The notes beneath the pieces were generated by a model, which worked only from the letters and a program-made list of their open reading frames with translations, was not told where the DNA came from and made no database searches. The position numbers were made by a program, and so were the translations under genes. 64,000 nt of DNA from Chryseobacterium rhizosphaerae (GTDB taxonomy: Bacteria; Bacteroidota; Bacteroidia; Flavobacteriales; Weeksellaceae): contig NZ_QNUF01000009.1 of NCBI RefSeq assembly GCF_003385455.1, forward strand, positions 62,001 through 126,000, written 5' to 3'. Shown in pieces: positions 27,101 to 37,185 of this stretch; position 1 is the stretch's first letter; every line of letters starts with the position of its first letter.

Positions 27101-27284
27101 AAAGACTCAGCATTCCGGACATGAATCCAATTGTATAAGGCGAATTGAGATAAATACCTTCTCCTACTGAAAGATTAAACTGATTACCACAGAAAATACC
27201 TATAAAAACCAAGATTAAGGCAATAAGGTATGTAAGCCAGTGCTTGATATTGCGCTTGGCTTCAAATAAAAAAAGGCTGTTCAT
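24114..27284 (-). CDS. ABC-2 permease fused to M1 aminopeptidase
   Basis: A 1056-residue protein. Residues about 1-590 hold roughly 12 membrane helices of an ABC-2 type permease; the C-terminal about 460 residues are an M1 metallopeptidase with the zinc motif HELSHLWWGN (HExxH) and the downstream Glu in TETLAMYTE. The GAMEN-type exopeptidase motif is not obvious, so exact specificity is unclear. The fusion is a known Bacteroidota architecture, predicted to place the peptidase in the periplasm. The ATPase gene ends 3 bases upstream, so the two form one transporter operon. Confidence 0.9.
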   Translation of the reverse strand: MNSLFLFEAKRNIKHWLTYLIALILVFIGIFCGNQFNLSVGEGIYLNSPYTIGFMSGMLSLSIIFFATVYALQLLFRDWDTKFDLVLFSFPISKSTYLKGKFLTYFLQTFLSFCFLMTGFLTGQMLRTGSEMQNEFNIGYYLYPLFIFGFINSLLICSFLFLISLSLRKKLIVVIGGLFLYVFYMIVLLFSNSPFMAGSIPQSLEAQQISAWLDPFGLSSYFLEARTFTVHQKNTQLVSFTGYLLLNRLSFLIISIGFLFLSLRLFSFSKISKHKAKKTVREPDSPHKTLALQYSSVLPNFGKTASVKATLSFARIDIIYLFKSITVPAVSILLLFFVGMEMYAEIEKGIRLPQKYAGSGLMATTISENFPLFGLLISAYFINDLYWRSRSSWFFLIENTTFYSKNKLLGHLLSISFLLVFFTGILIIQGIIFQAAYQYFHIDWHAYLPVFLFNTFPLILFSCLILLINDTIRNKFVALGVSVLVVFILAGPVSGKILTYPLFRIFSDFKGTYSDFNGYGIYELAFAQRLLFGMGVMATLWMLNQWIQLKKTVPGQVIFTSIVLFSGIYAGTYFMKGYPPKEKDKEISNSVQYEKNFNKYEHLPQPDITDITTEIQLHPSKNSYQIIGKYILKNQTSQPISKVLINFNHDLKLENAVLKSGSEAMKITENNTEIILRQTMQPNETAVLDFTLSYQWVAVNGHQSFNAIIENGSFMRISRYFPSVGYQKDNEIEDLKIRQDNHLGKLAALKNPEAPGVSKKDFINLDMTVSTEKDQTAIGTGDLVKKWAKAGRNYFQYKAENIPFRFAVSSAEYQIKSIHYKGISINIFYHPKHFENVDHLLKNSIITLDYCQQNFGKYPFKTINFAEVSSFTRGFAATAYPSSVFMPEDMVFHANIHADQHQDVINELAGHELSHLWWGNSQINPDDREGAVMLTETLAMYTEMMLYKKMHGKAEMMKRIHVHQQIYDNEKGLFENIPIYKATGDAAHISYSKGAVAMVKLSDLIGEEKVNAALHNFLKNNSYPKKPTSMDLINEFYKVAPNEHLKKQIDLLFKTI

Positions 27285-27286
27285 GA

Positions 27287-28159
27287 CTAAGGTTTTTGGG
27301 TTAGCGTATGGAAGTAAACATGCTCAAGTAAAGGAGTTACAGGACTGAAATCTTTGGGAGACTCTTCAGAAAAAACAGTGATATGAAGCTCTCTTTCTAT
27401 CAGCTGCCTGCTGATGATCTCATAGCTGGCATCATAAGTTTCAAGATCATTTTTATCAATGGGCTTTGACCAGATTCTGTTTTCCAGCGCTGCCATTAAT
27501 TGTCCGGGATTTCCTTTTCGAAGGATCTGTCCATGGTTCATCACGGCCATCTCCGAACAGAGATTTCTGACATCTTCTACCAGATGGGTCGACAGAATAA
27601 CGATGACCTCCTGGCTGATGTCGTTTAGTAAAGCATTGAAACGGTTTCGTTCTTCAGGATCTAAACCGGCAGTGGGCTCGTCTACGATAATAATCTTAGG
27701 ATCACCCAACAGAGCCTGGGCAACCCCAAAACGCTGCTTCATCCCACCGGAAAAAGTATGAACTTCTTTGTTCCGGAAATCCGAAAGATTTACTTTTTCC
27801 AGCAGATTTAGAATCTGGGTTTTACCTTTCGTTTTGTCTGTAATACCTTTGAGTACTGCGATATGCTCCAGGAGATCATAAGCAGAGACTTTTGGATATA
27901 CTCCAAAATCCTGAGGAAGAAATCCCAGGTTCTGTTTTATATAACCGGGATTTTCAGCAATATTCACTTCATTAAAAAACAGGGTTCCGGAACTGGGTTT
28001 CTGCAATCCTACAATGGTTTTCATTAAGGACGATTTTCCGGCTCCGTTTGGGCCCAGCAAACCGAACATCCCATTTCCGATCTCCAATGAGATGTCCTTA
28101 ATGGCTTGGAAACCATTTTTGTAAGTAAGGCTAAGGTTGTTGATAGATAGAGTATTCAT
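27287..28159 (-). CDS. ABC transporter ATP-binding protein
   Basis: A 290-residue ATPase, started at ATG 28159 (MNTLSINNLSLTYKNG). Walker A GPNGAGKSSL, Q-loop LPQDFGVYP, signature TFSGGMKQRFG, Walker B IIIVDEPTAGLDP and H-loop STHLVEDV are all present, so it should be active. It pairs with the permease-peptidase encoded 2-3 bases downstream. Substrate unknown; the peptidase half suggests peptide export with trimming or signal processing. Confidence 0.93.
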   Translation of the reverse strand: MNTLSINNLSLTYKNGFQAIKDISLEIGNGMFGLLGPNGAGKSSLMKTIVGLQKPSSGTLFFNEVNIAENPGYIKQNLGFLPQDFGVYPKVSAYDLLEHIAVLKGITDKTKGKTQILNLLEKVNLSDFRNKEVHTFSGGMKQRFGVAQALLGDPKIIIVDEPTAGLDPEERNRFNALLNDISQEVIVILSTHLVEDVRNLCSEMAVMNHGQILRKGNPGQLMAALENRIWSKPIDKNDLETYDASYEIISRQLIERELHITVFSEESPKDFSPVTPLLEHVYFHTLTQKP

Positions 28160-28261
28160 AGTGTTGTGTTTGGGTAATAGAATCACAGGCAGTCTTTTTT
28201 CAGGCTGCTTTTAATAATGGTAAATAATGATGATTTATAGACTGTGGCTAAGAGTAATGAT

Positions 28262-28424
28262 AGATTTTGGGACAGGAGAGGAAAGACAAGAGAGGAAAGA
28301 CAAGAGACAAGAGACGGGAGACTTAGAGATTATCTTATACTTTAGACTGGCAACTCAATAGTAGGAGCTCCCAATCTCAAACTCTACCACACTCCAACCC
28401 TCAAACTCTCTCACTCAAATCCTA
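28262..28424. repeat. Repeat family 2 copy 1 (GAGAG/CTCTC-rich)
   Basis: A low-complexity stretch of AAGACAAGAGA-type units, a 23-base core at 28321-28343, then CCCAATCTCAAACTC and TCTCTCACTC units. The reverse complement of the core is identical over all 23 bases to 34615-34637, and the flanks match in order. Lies between the ABC ATPase and an HTH gene. Confidence 0.85.
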
Positions 28425-28625
28425 GTCCTTATATTCAAGAATATCTCCCGGCTGGCATTCCAGGATTTTACAGATGGCTTCCAGGGTATCGAAACGCACG
28501 CCTTTGGCCTTTCCTGTTTTTAGGATAGAAAGGTTTACGGGAGTGATTCCCAGTTTTTCTGCCAATTCTTTACTCTGCATTTTTCGTTTGGCTAGCATGA
28601 CATCTAAGTTGACTATAATTGGCAT
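28422..28625 (-). CDS. Small XRE/Cro-type transcriptional regulator
   Basis: A 67-residue HTH protein if started at ATG 28625 (MPIIVNLDVMLAKRKMQSKE); the longer frame from 28685 adds a non-HTH extension. The HTH reads ELAEKLGITPVNLSILKTGK, followed by GVRFDTLEAICKILECQPGD, the YozG-like form. It begins two bases after the stop region of the DUF2975 gene upstream, the usual pair, in which the HTH protein is thought to control a membrane partner. Confidence 0.85.
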   Translation of the reverse strand: MPIIVNLDVMLAKRKMQSKELAEKLGITPVNLSILKTGKAKGVRFDTLEAICKILECQPGDILEYKD

Positions 28626-28626
28626 T

Positions 28627-29142
28627 TTAAATAAATAGGTCTTGTTCGTTTTGCAAATGTAGTCCTTGCTTAAAGATATTCGCAAGAAACAGACAGAAAA
28701 TTCCTAGCATAAAGTGAATAAACACCAGTCCCCAGATTATACTTTCTACCTCCACAAAGAAACTGGCAGCAATTACCAATGGGAGAGGGATGAAAATATT
28801 ATACAGGTAAAATCTCTTAAGCTGTTGTATATGATCTTTTGTAAACAGTTTGGGCTGAAAAAACACTTTGAAAACTTTTGCGGAAAGCCAGAAAAAGATT
28901 CCGTAGGAAATTAAAACAGCTAGAAAAGAAAAGATGATATACGGATAGTTGTTCTCAATATTCAGAAAGGGTTTTTCGGTAAACGGATAATTGATATGAA
29001 GATATTGTCCATCTTTATAAGGAGTAATAGAGAATCCTGTTACCAGACATAGAACGGAGTAGACAAAAGTGATTAAATATCCGGCAGAAAGCAGAGTGCA
29101 GATATAAAATAAAATTCTTGAAATAATTTTGGTCTGGTTCAT
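28627..29142 (-). CDS. DUF2975 membrane protein
   Basis: A 171-residue protein with four membrane helices (about residues 11-30, 51-70, 98-118 and 130-150), of the DUF2975 family. It is transcribed just ahead of the XRE regulator gene with an intergenic gap of about one base, a conserved pairing in many bacteria. Function unknown, possibly signal transfer to the regulator. Confidence 0.85.
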   Translation of the reverse strand: MNQTKIISRILFYICTLLSAGYLITFVYSVLCLVTGFSITPYKDGQYLHINYPFTEKPFLNIENNYPYIIFSFLAVLISYGIFFWLSAKVFKVFFQPKLFTKDHIQQLKRFYLYNIFIPLPLVIAASFFVEVESIIWGLVFIHFMLGIFCLFLANIFKQGLHLQNEQDLFI

Positions 29143-29308
29143 GACACGATCATTAATTAGTATTACAAATATATAATTAATTATCGTAAAACAATAATTA
29201 ATTTAAATAAAATTTTATTTCTTAATCTATCTACCATGAAATAGAAGTAAAAAATACGGTATTGAATGCTGTTTTTATTTAATTTTAAACAGTAAAAAAT
29301 AAAAAATT

Positions 29309-29653
29309 ATGGCTTACAATATTGAACTGGCAGACAGAGTTCGCGAACGGCTTTCAAAGGTTCCTGATATAGAAGTTGAGGAAAAGAAAATGTTCAGCGG
29401 ATTAGCATTTCTTGTCAATGGAAAGATGTGTATCAATATCAGCCATGACAACCTAATGTGCCGCTATAACCCTGAATTGGAAGATGAGGTTTCGGAAAAA
29501 AAAGGTTTTCTTCCCATGATTATGAGAGGTAAACAGCTCAAAGATTACTGCTACGTAGAACCCATTGGTTTTCAAAAACCTGATGATTTTGAGTATTGGA
29601 TAAAAATCTGTCTTGATTATAATACAATCGCTAAAGCCTCGAAGAAGAAGTGA
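29309..29653 (+). CDS. TfoX/Sxy N-terminal domain protein
   Basis: A 114-residue single-domain protein with the TfoX_N features KKMFSGLAFLVNGKMCINIS, MCRYNPELEDEV and DFEYWIKICLDYN. TfoX itself activates competence genes in Proteobacteria; this short form lacks the C-terminal domain and its role in Bacteroidota is unknown. Monocistronic, followed by a repeat. Confidence 0.85.
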   Translation: MAYNIELADRVRERLSKVPDIEVEEKKMFSGLAFLVNGKMCINISHDNLMCRYNPELEDEVSEKKGFLPMIMRGKQLKDYCYVEPIGFQKPDDFEYWIKICLDYNTIAKASKKK

Positions 29654-29666
29654 GATTAAGCACGCC

Positions 29667-29858
29667 TTAAGGTTGGAGAGCTTGGGTGTGGGAGAGTTTG
29701 AGAGTGAGAGAATTTGAGAGTGGGAGAGTTAGGGCCCCCTAAAAGTGATGAACAATTGAGTTCTAAATTTAAGGATAAATGGGTCTCCCATCTCTTATCT
29801 CTACATCTCCCGTCTCTATGTCTCCTGTCTCTCCGTCTCGTGTCTCTAATCTCTGGCT
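29667..29858. repeat. Repeat family 2 copy 2
   Basis: GAGAGTTTGAGAGTGAGAG units, a core with AACAATTGAGTTCTAAATTT, then TCTCTACATCTCCCGTCTC and TCTCCGTCTCGTGTCTC units. The order (GAGAG arm, core with a TTGAG, CTCTC arm) is the same as in the other two copies, but the core is diverged. An apparent 79-codon frame here is only the repeat read through. Confidence 0.8.
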
Positions 29859-29865
29859 TTCCACA

Positions 29866-30957
29866 TTATGAATATAGTTTCTCTCTGAGCATTATTAAAA
29901 CCTCTGTTGTTTTTTCCAGATCGGGAGAAGCAGGGAGACTGGATGTGGTGTAATGCTGTTCTATCGATTCTATCAGATCTTCTGCTTTTTGTATAACCAT
30001 GTCGTATAATAGGTTTCCTGCTTTGATATTTAATAATTCATCCCGGTTTTCTACGCGGATATGAAGTGTATTGGTTTTAAAAATATGTTCACACGACTGT
30101 AGCAAACGGATGGTATGCATCATGTTTTTGCTGTCATAATTCTGCCCATGATTTTGATTGACGTTATAGCGGTCTTCATTACGCTCAGAAACCCATTTCC
30201 AATATTCCCTGTACTCCTTACAGTACGTAGAATAAGCGTCCAGATTACAGAAGAGATAAGCGGTTGGCTTTTCATCCTTCGGCACAGACGATACGGAAAC
30301 CTGATTGGCTTCTTCCTGATGCATAATTCCCTTATATCCTAATGTTCCTGATTCATCATAAAATAAGGCATATATTCCTTTGGTATGATCAATACTGACC
30401 AATCCACACCTTTCCTGTAAAAGACCAGTCCGCCCTCCGGAGACGTCTCCAGGTGATGAAAATTCATGCAGCCATTTCTTTAAAGGAACAGAGCCTTGTC
30501 CATCAAGGATACAACAGAAATCCATCACAGATTTTCTTTCTTTATCTATAGGATTTAAAATCTTTTTGTTGAGACCTTTGGCTTTTTTAATCTGTGAAAT
30601 AGCATATCCGGCAAAGGTGTCTTTGCATAGTTTGGACAGAAAGTCTTCTGTTTTCAGCAGATCTATTAGTGGGTTTTTATAAAGGATACAGTCTTCCGGG
30701 CTTGCCAGAATTTCCAGGGTATTAGGATTGTTTTTCTGCAGCAATTCTACAAATCTCCCGAGTTCATAATAGGTGATGTCATTGGTTTCATTGGAAATCT
30801 GTGGAATATAGTTTAGCCCAAAGAAATCTTTTTTCGGTAAATAATATACTCCACGGATATCCGTATCTGAGGTTTCCGTAGCCAGGCCGAAAGCACGACT
30901 TCCGGAGATGGCTTCAAAGAGAATGAGGTTATTGGTTTTTAGATCTTGTATGGTCAT
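29866..30957 (-). CDS. RlaP-type nucleotidyltransferase
   Basis: A 363-residue protein with a polymerase-beta-type active site GSRAFGLATETSDTDIRGVY (G-S, then D-x-D-x-R). The length and the following helical region (YELGRFVELLQKNNPNTLEI) match the RlaP family (RNA-ligase-associated pol-beta nucleotidyltransferase), predicted to add or mend nucleotides on damaged RNA. A second RlaP gene is 2.8 kb further on, and RtcB is 8.5 kb away. No shared promoter element with rtcB was found upstream of this one. Confidence 0.8.
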   Translation of the reverse strand: MTIQDLKTNNLILFEAISGSRAFGLATETSDTDIRGVYYLPKKDFFGLNYIPQISNETNDITYYELGRFVELLQKNNPNTLEILASPEDCILYKNPLIDLLKTEDFLSKLCKDTFAGYAISQIKKAKGLNKKILNPIDKERKSVMDFCCILDGQGSVPLKKWLHEFSSPGDVSGGRTGLLQERCGLVSIDHTKGIYALFYDESGTLGYKGIMHQEEANQVSVSSVPKDEKPTAYLFCNLDAYSTYCKEYREYWKWVSERNEDRYNVNQNHGQNYDSKNMMHTIRLLQSCEHIFKTNTLHIRVENRDELLNIKAGNLLYDMVIQKAEDLIESIEQHYTTSSLPASPDLEKTTEVLIMLREKLYS

Positions 30958-31073
30958 TGATTATCTTTTGGGACGAGGATTAACCTCATGCCATTTATAT
31001 TTCTTTTTTATTTAATTCTCCCTTTCTTCGTATTTTTTGAAGAAAGTAGAAGAGCGACTTATAAAATCGGTTA

Positions 31074-33395
31074 TTAAAATACTCCTTCTGTGGATTGCTC
31101 CAGTTCACGCGCAGATTGCAGAAATTCTTCCACATTCATTTCTTTAAAGAAAAGAAGGCCATGTGTTGCCCGGAGACGTGGACTTTCGTTATCATAAAAA
31201 TAAGGCTTTCCTAAAATTAACTGAGCAGCCTGAAGCTGTTCTACCCAGGTTTGTATAGAAAGATGGCTGAACTTTCCGTTGTATCTGTAGCTTGGAAAGG
31301 AGGCGTTTACCTGGCTTAGATAGCTGTTGGTAAAACTTTCATCCATTGTACTCATTGCATTAAGGGATACCGGGAAAATATGGGTGACATCGGCTGCATT
31401 GAACTGATACCAAACATTTCTATAGCCCCATATTTTGAGTTGGGAAAGGTCTTTTTCTTTACTCCACTCCTTTACAGCAGCAGCAATTGCCTGTAAAACT
31501 TTGTAATGGGTGTCAGGACCACTTCCTTCAGGATCGAATGCTAAACTTATAACGGTAGGATTAATGGTTTTCAGCTGTTGCAATATAGGATATACATCTC
31601 TTTCTCTTTTGGGTTTCTCCGTAAAAATAGCGCCTGTATAAAATCCAAGTCTTAAATGATGAACGTTTTTTGTTCTTACCCCGAAGTGGGCCCACACTAA
31701 TTCTTCTTCATATTCCCGAATCATTCCTTTCAGTGTCTGAATCTTTTGTTCCGGATTTTGTCCATCATAGCTGGAGTTGATGATAGCAATTACTTCGATT
31801 ATTTTCTCCTCCAGGTCTTGTTTTGTTTTTAAATTCCAGAGTTCAACTATATTTCTTACCATCCTGTGAGATACAGCCCTTGACCTTTCGTCAGCATTTT
31901 CAGAAGCAATATTGATAAGGTAATGATAGACATCTTTATCCTTTTTATTTTTATATCCAACTTCAAAGAAATCCGGATAATTAAGCATTTCTATTTCTCC
32001 TTTTTCAGTAAAGAGAAGGGTAGCCATGAGAATTTCTGTCAGGAATTTATTGGTCACTGCTGTAAAGCCTGATGTAAGGACTGAGTAATGAGATTCATTG
32101 GTTTCATTTCTGGATTGATAATGGATATAAGGCAAAAGTCCTAAAGAAATATCATCATGATGGGGACCCGTATGATAAAAAATTTCATGGGTAAGGGCTT
32201 CTGTTCCTTTTTTTATTTTACTTTCAATGGACGTGATCACTGACTGAACGGAGTCTTCATTAAGATCCGGAATTAACTGGGTATATGGATCAGACTGAAG
32301 ATCTTCCAGGGTAAGATGCTCAGCATATTTGTTTAGCTTTTGAGTCAGCATCATGACTGATTTATCAGTTTTTTCCTGTGACCAGTTTCCGGACTGATAA
32401 TAATCGGCAATGAAGTCATTCAATGTACTGGCAGCTCCTAATGTAATATAAAATCTGCCATTCGGGAGAGAGGAAAGAACAGAAGCCGGATATAAATTGG
32501 AAGGAGGAAGTTCCAATGCATTTTTTATCATCGGTGCTTTTGCTTCTCCTGCTGCGAAAATAATGGCTACAGCATCTTTATTATAAGTGATTGTTTCCAG
32601 ACCAATGGTGATAACCAGCCGTTCTCTGGAAATTTCAATTCCCCCAAGATCTCCGGCTGCAACTGCCTGTGTTTCGAAATTGGTTGAAGTCAATCGGGTT
32701 GTTGAATAAGGGTCAGAACCTTTAATGTTAAAGGCAATATGTCCATCAGGACCTATTCCTCCCAGAAAAAATCCAATACCTCCCAGCTTACGAATCTTTT
32801 GTTCATATTCCGAACACCAGTTGTCAATTAGGAAAATAGATTCTTTTTGCAGTTTTTCTAAAGGATTTTGTGCCTCACGGTATCTCAGTTCCAAATCTAC
32901 TTTATGACTGGGGAAAACTTCCTCAAAACTTTTGCCGTGAGCTAAAGGAATCTCATCACAGTTGATCAGAAGGGCATTTTCTCTTTTCAATCCAAGACCT
33001 TCAATATAATATTTGTTTACGTAGTGATAAAAGCTGTTGGCCTGGGAAGATTTTATAGGGTAAAATTCATCGATCTGAACAAAATGAAGTTCCGCCAGTG
33101 ATGGTTTTTGATTGGCTGATAAATGATGCTTTTTTCTAAGTTCAATAATGTTTTCATTTTCCCAGTTTTCAAGAATATGCTTGGTCCAGTAAATAAAATA
33201 TTCCGGTGTTTTTCCGGTAGGAAGACTGATGACGCCATTGGGATTTTCAGCCGCCCATTCCAGGAATCGAAGGGCTGTAAGCATTCCTAAATTAGGAAAA
33301 TTGTCAACAGCAATATAAGGGATATTGGTTTTACTGTTTTTTGAAAGATCATTTAAGAAAGATTGCTCTACCGGGGTGAAGTTTTTGTTTTCCAT
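31074..33395 (-). CDS. nagB: Glucosamine-6-phosphate deaminase fused to a PIG-L/LmbE-type deacetylase domain
   Basis: A 773-residue protein. Residues about 20-355 are NagB-like (GVISLPTGKTPEYFIYW, VQIDEFYPI, GGIGPDGHIAFNIKGSD). From about 400 the C-terminal part is an LmbE/PIG-L-like deacetylase with GPHHDDISLGLLPYIHYQ and the later YRNVWYQF region. This fusion occurs in Bacteroidota, where it may deacetylate then deaminate amino-sugar phosphates. Catalytic His/Asp of NagB (DEFYP, GPDGH) are visible. Transcribed alone; longer than typical 640-670 residue relatives. Confidence 0.88.
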   Translation of the reverse strand: MENKNFTPVEQSFLNDLSKNSKTNIPYIAVDNFPNLGMLTALRFLEWAAENPNGVISLPTGKTPEYFIYWTKHILENWENENIIELRKKHHLSANQKPSLAELHFVQIDEFYPIKSSQANSFYHYVNKYYIEGLGLKRENALLINCDEIPLAHGKSFEEVFPSHKVDLELRYREAQNPLEKLQKESIFLIDNWCSEYEQKIRKLGGIGFFLGGIGPDGHIAFNIKGSDPYSTTRLTSTNFETQAVAAGDLGGIEISRERLVITIGLETITYNKDAVAIIFAAGEAKAPMIKNALELPPSNLYPASVLSSLPNGRFYITLGAASTLNDFIADYYQSGNWSQEKTDKSVMMLTQKLNKYAEHLTLEDLQSDPYTQLIPDLNEDSVQSVITSIESKIKKGTEALTHEIFYHTGPHHDDISLGLLPYIHYQSRNETNESHYSVLTSGFTAVTNKFLTEILMATLLFTEKGEIEMLNYPDFFEVGYKNKKDKDVYHYLINIASENADERSRAVSHRMVRNIVELWNLKTKQDLEEKIIEVIAIINSSYDGQNPEQKIQTLKGMIREYEEELVWAHFGVRTKNVHHLRLGFYTGAIFTEKPKRERDVYPILQQLKTINPTVISLAFDPEGSGPDTHYKVLQAIAAAVKEWSKEKDLSQLKIWGYRNVWYQFNAADVTHIFPVSLNAMSTMDESFTNSYLSQVNASFPSYRYNGKFSHLSIQTWVEQLQAAQLILGKPYFYDNESPRLRATHGLLFFKEMNVEEFLQSARELEQSTEGVF

Positions 33396-33521
33396 TCTGT
33401 GAATTCTTTGTCATGTTTTTAAAAATAGCTTAGGTTGCGCGAGATGTAGAACGTAAAGGACTGCAAAACGATACATAAAGTTATCAATAAATTGTTGATT
33501 TACAATGAAGGGTAAGAAGAG

Positions 33522-33580
33522 ATGTAAGCTGTTTGCTGAACGAATTGTCCCCAATTTATTTTGGAGTAAACAGCTTACAT
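33522..33580. repeat. Long perfect inverted repeat (13-bp arms)
   Basis: ATGTAAGCTGTTT (33522-33534) and AAACAGCTTACAT (33568-33580) flank 33 bases containing a second small stem (CCCCAATTTATTTTGG). A further IR AGTTTCC/GGAAACT lies at 33623-33647. Located between the nagB start and the RlaP2 stop; could be a terminator for the minus-strand RlaP2 gene or a small structured RNA. Otherwise this 329-base gap holds no gene. Confidence 0.65.
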
Positions 33581-33657
33581 AGCCCTTTTTTAGGAGGGAA
33601 AATCCAGGTGTAGGAAAACTATAGTTTCCTGAGTAAGAAGGGAAACTTAAAATTTAT

Positions 33658-34477
<820 letters not shown>

Positions 34478-34488
34478 TTATTTATAAG

Positions 34489-34526
34489 GCAAAGTAAGCA
34501 AGGTGGTGCGTAATGTACTTGCGTAG
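34489..34526 (-). promoter_or_regulatory. Promoter/operator element shared with rtcB
   Basis: On the + strand: GCAAAGTAA (34489-34497), nine bases, then TGCGTAATGTACTTGCGTAG (34507-34526). The same two parts occur with identical spacing upstream of rtcB at 40811-40848. On the minus strand the TTACTTTGC half resembles a -7 box, and the TGCG...TTGCGTAG half lies where an activator would bind. Transcription would start about 10 bases before the ATG at 34471. Confidence 0.65.
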
Positions 34527-34547
34527 TTTTATTAAGTTTGAGAATAA

Positions 34548-34680
34548 TAAAGTAGGAGTGTTTGAGAGTTTGAGAGTGAGAGGGTGCGAAACGCTATTAT
34601 TGAGCTGGTAACGCAAAGTATAAGATAATCTCTAAGTGTTCTGTCTATACGTCTCTTGTTTCTAAGTCTCAAATCTCCAA
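34548..34680. repeat. Repeat family 2 copy 3
   Basis: GAGTTTGAGAGTGAGAG units, a core whose 23 bases at 34615-34637 match 28321-28343 in reverse complement, then CTCTTGTTTCTAAGTCTC units. It lies between the RlaP2 promoter and cobT. Confidence 0.85.
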
Positions 34681-34694
34681 TCCATTTTACTTTT

Positions 34695-34702
34695 TATATT
34701 TG
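34695..34702 (+). promoter_or_regulatory. -7 box for cobT (TATATTTG)
   Basis: TATATTTG fits TAnnTTTG, 71 bases before the ATG. No cobalamin riboswitch-like structure was seen in the leader. Confidence 0.55.
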
Positions 34703-34763
34703 GCATTGTACAAAATACTCCCCATTTCACTAATATTGCATTTTCTCTATTTAACATAATTAA

Positions 34764-35777
<1,014 letters not shown>

Positions 35778-36560
35778 ATGAAAACAATAAAGAACGAACT
35801 GATCTATCTGGCAACGGCGCTGATGTTTTTCACCAGGATTCCTGTTCCGTTTACCATTCCGTATTCCAGTGAGATCATGAATAAATCTCAGAAATATTTT
35901 GCGTGGATCGGGCTGTTGGTAGGACTTATCAATGCTGTGATCCTGTATCTTTCTGCTCAGCTTTTTAATCTGGAAATAGGGATCGTTTTGATGATGATCA
36001 CCAGTGTTTTACTTACCGGAGCTTTTCATGAAGATGGTTTCACAGATATGTGTGACAGTTTCGGTGGCGGATATGGAAAAGAAAAAATCCTTACCATCAT
36101 GAAAGACAGCAGGGTGGGAGCGTATGGGACTATTGGAATTATTCTGCTGTTTGCTTTGAAGTTCCTCAGTATTCAGGCTTTGGGGGCTATTGATCTTTTT
36201 AAAACGCTGGGTATTATTATTTTGGCACACTCATCAAGCCGTTTTATTTCAGGAACAATGATTTATACCCACCAGTATGTGACTGATATTGATGTCAGCA
36301 AATCGAAACCCTTAGCGAATAAACCCTTAGACGGGACAGCCTTATTAGTAGGTTTAATTAGTGTTCTAATCTCTTTTGCCTTAATTCCGGACTGGCGCCT
36401 GATTGTTGCTTTTGCTTTGGCATATTTGGGTAAAATCTGTATGGGATGGTATTTTAAAAAGCATATCGGAGGATATACCGGAGATTGTTTGGGTTCAGTA
36501 CAGCAGGTAAGTGAGGTTTTATTTTATTTAGGAACAATAATCGCATGGAAATTCATCTGA
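35778..36560 (+). CDS. cobS: Adenosylcobinamide-GDP ribazoletransferase (cobalamin synthase)
   Basis: A 260-residue inner-membrane protein whose ATG immediately follows the cobT TAA. Family blocks LMFFTRIPVPFTIPYS, LTGAFHEDGFTDMCDSFGGG (metal-binding Asp-rich loop), ILTIMKDSRVGAYGTIG and GGYTGDCLGSVQQVSEV are present. It joins GDP-cobinamide to alpha-ribazole. Its last codons overlap the cobC start. Confidence 0.95.
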   Translation: MKTIKNELIYLATALMFFTRIPVPFTIPYSSEIMNKSQKYFAWIGLLVGLINAVILYLSAQLFNLEIGIVLMMITSVLLTGAFHEDGFTDMCDSFGGGYGKEKILTIMKDSRVGAYGTIGIILLFALKFLSIQALGAIDLFKTLGIIILAHSSSRFISGTMIYTHQYVTDIDVSKSKPLANKPLDGTALLVGLISVLISFALIPDWRLIVAFALAYLGKICMGWYFKKHIGGYTGDCLGSVQQVSEVLFYLGTIIAWKFI

Positions 36561-37099
36561 TCAGACATACGGCAGTGGAAAATCCGGAAAACCGGTGTTA
36601 TGGATGGGCTGAAATACCTTTAAGAAAAGATTATCTTGAAGATTTAAAAAATCTCGATATGGATTGTGATTTCGACCTGGTTATTTCAAGCCCGGCACAA
36701 CGTTGCTGTCTTTTAGCTGATTATTTTGGTTTTGATTATACAACCGATGAAAGGCTTCGGGAAATGAATTTCGGAAGCTGGGAAATGAAAAAATGGACGG
36801 ATATTCCTGAAGAGGAAATTAATCCCTGGTATCAGGATTTTATTCATGTAAAACCTACAGATGGAGAAAATCTTCTTGAAATGCAAAATCGTGTACGCAG
36901 CTTTTGGAGTCAGCTGATAACAGAACAAAATATAAATAAAGCCTTAGTTATTGCGCATGCCGGGGTAATCCGTCTTATTCTTCAGTCGGTTTTAGACTTT
37001 CCCTTAGAAAATATGTTCAGTATCCGGATTGACTACGGAAAGAAAGTAATTATTCAGAAGAATGATGAATACTTTTCCATTAAAAAGATGAATGTTTAA
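36545..37099 (+). CDS. cobC: Alpha-ribazole phosphatase (histidine phosphatase)
   Basis: A 184-residue protein overlapping cobS by 16 bases. It has the LIRHT phosphatase motif at residues 4-8, Arg in SSPAQRC, REMNFGSWE, and the second His in VIAHAGVIR. It removes the phosphate from alpha-ribazole or adenosylcobalamin phosphate. It completes the lower-ligand operon. Confidence 0.93.
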   Translation: MEIHLIRHTAVENPENRCYGWAEIPLRKDYLEDLKNLDMDCDFDLVISSPAQRCCLLADYFGFDYTTDERLREMNFGSWEMKKWTDIPEEEINPWYQDFIHVKPTDGENLLEMQNRVRSFWSQLITEQNINKALVIAHAGVIRLILQSVLDFPLENMFSIRIDYGKKVIIQKNDEYFSIKKMNV

Positions 37100-37145
37100 G
37101 TCCGGTACACGGTACAGGAAATAAGTCCTTGTCCTTTATTATCCA

Positions 37146-37178
37146 ACAAAAAAGCCATTCGGTTGTAATCAAATGGCT
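37146..37178 (-). terminator. Terminator for the 586-aa RtcB-linked gene
   Basis: AGCCATT (37153-37159) pairs with AATGGCT (37172-37178); T-run on the minus strand, 8 bases beyond the stop. Confidence 0.75.
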
Positions 37179-37185
37179 ATATTAT

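Noticed and set aside
29714..29953. 79-codon frame on the + strand
   Set aside because: It overlaps repeat family 2 and the RlaP1 3' end; repetitive Ser/Leu composition comes from CTCTC units.
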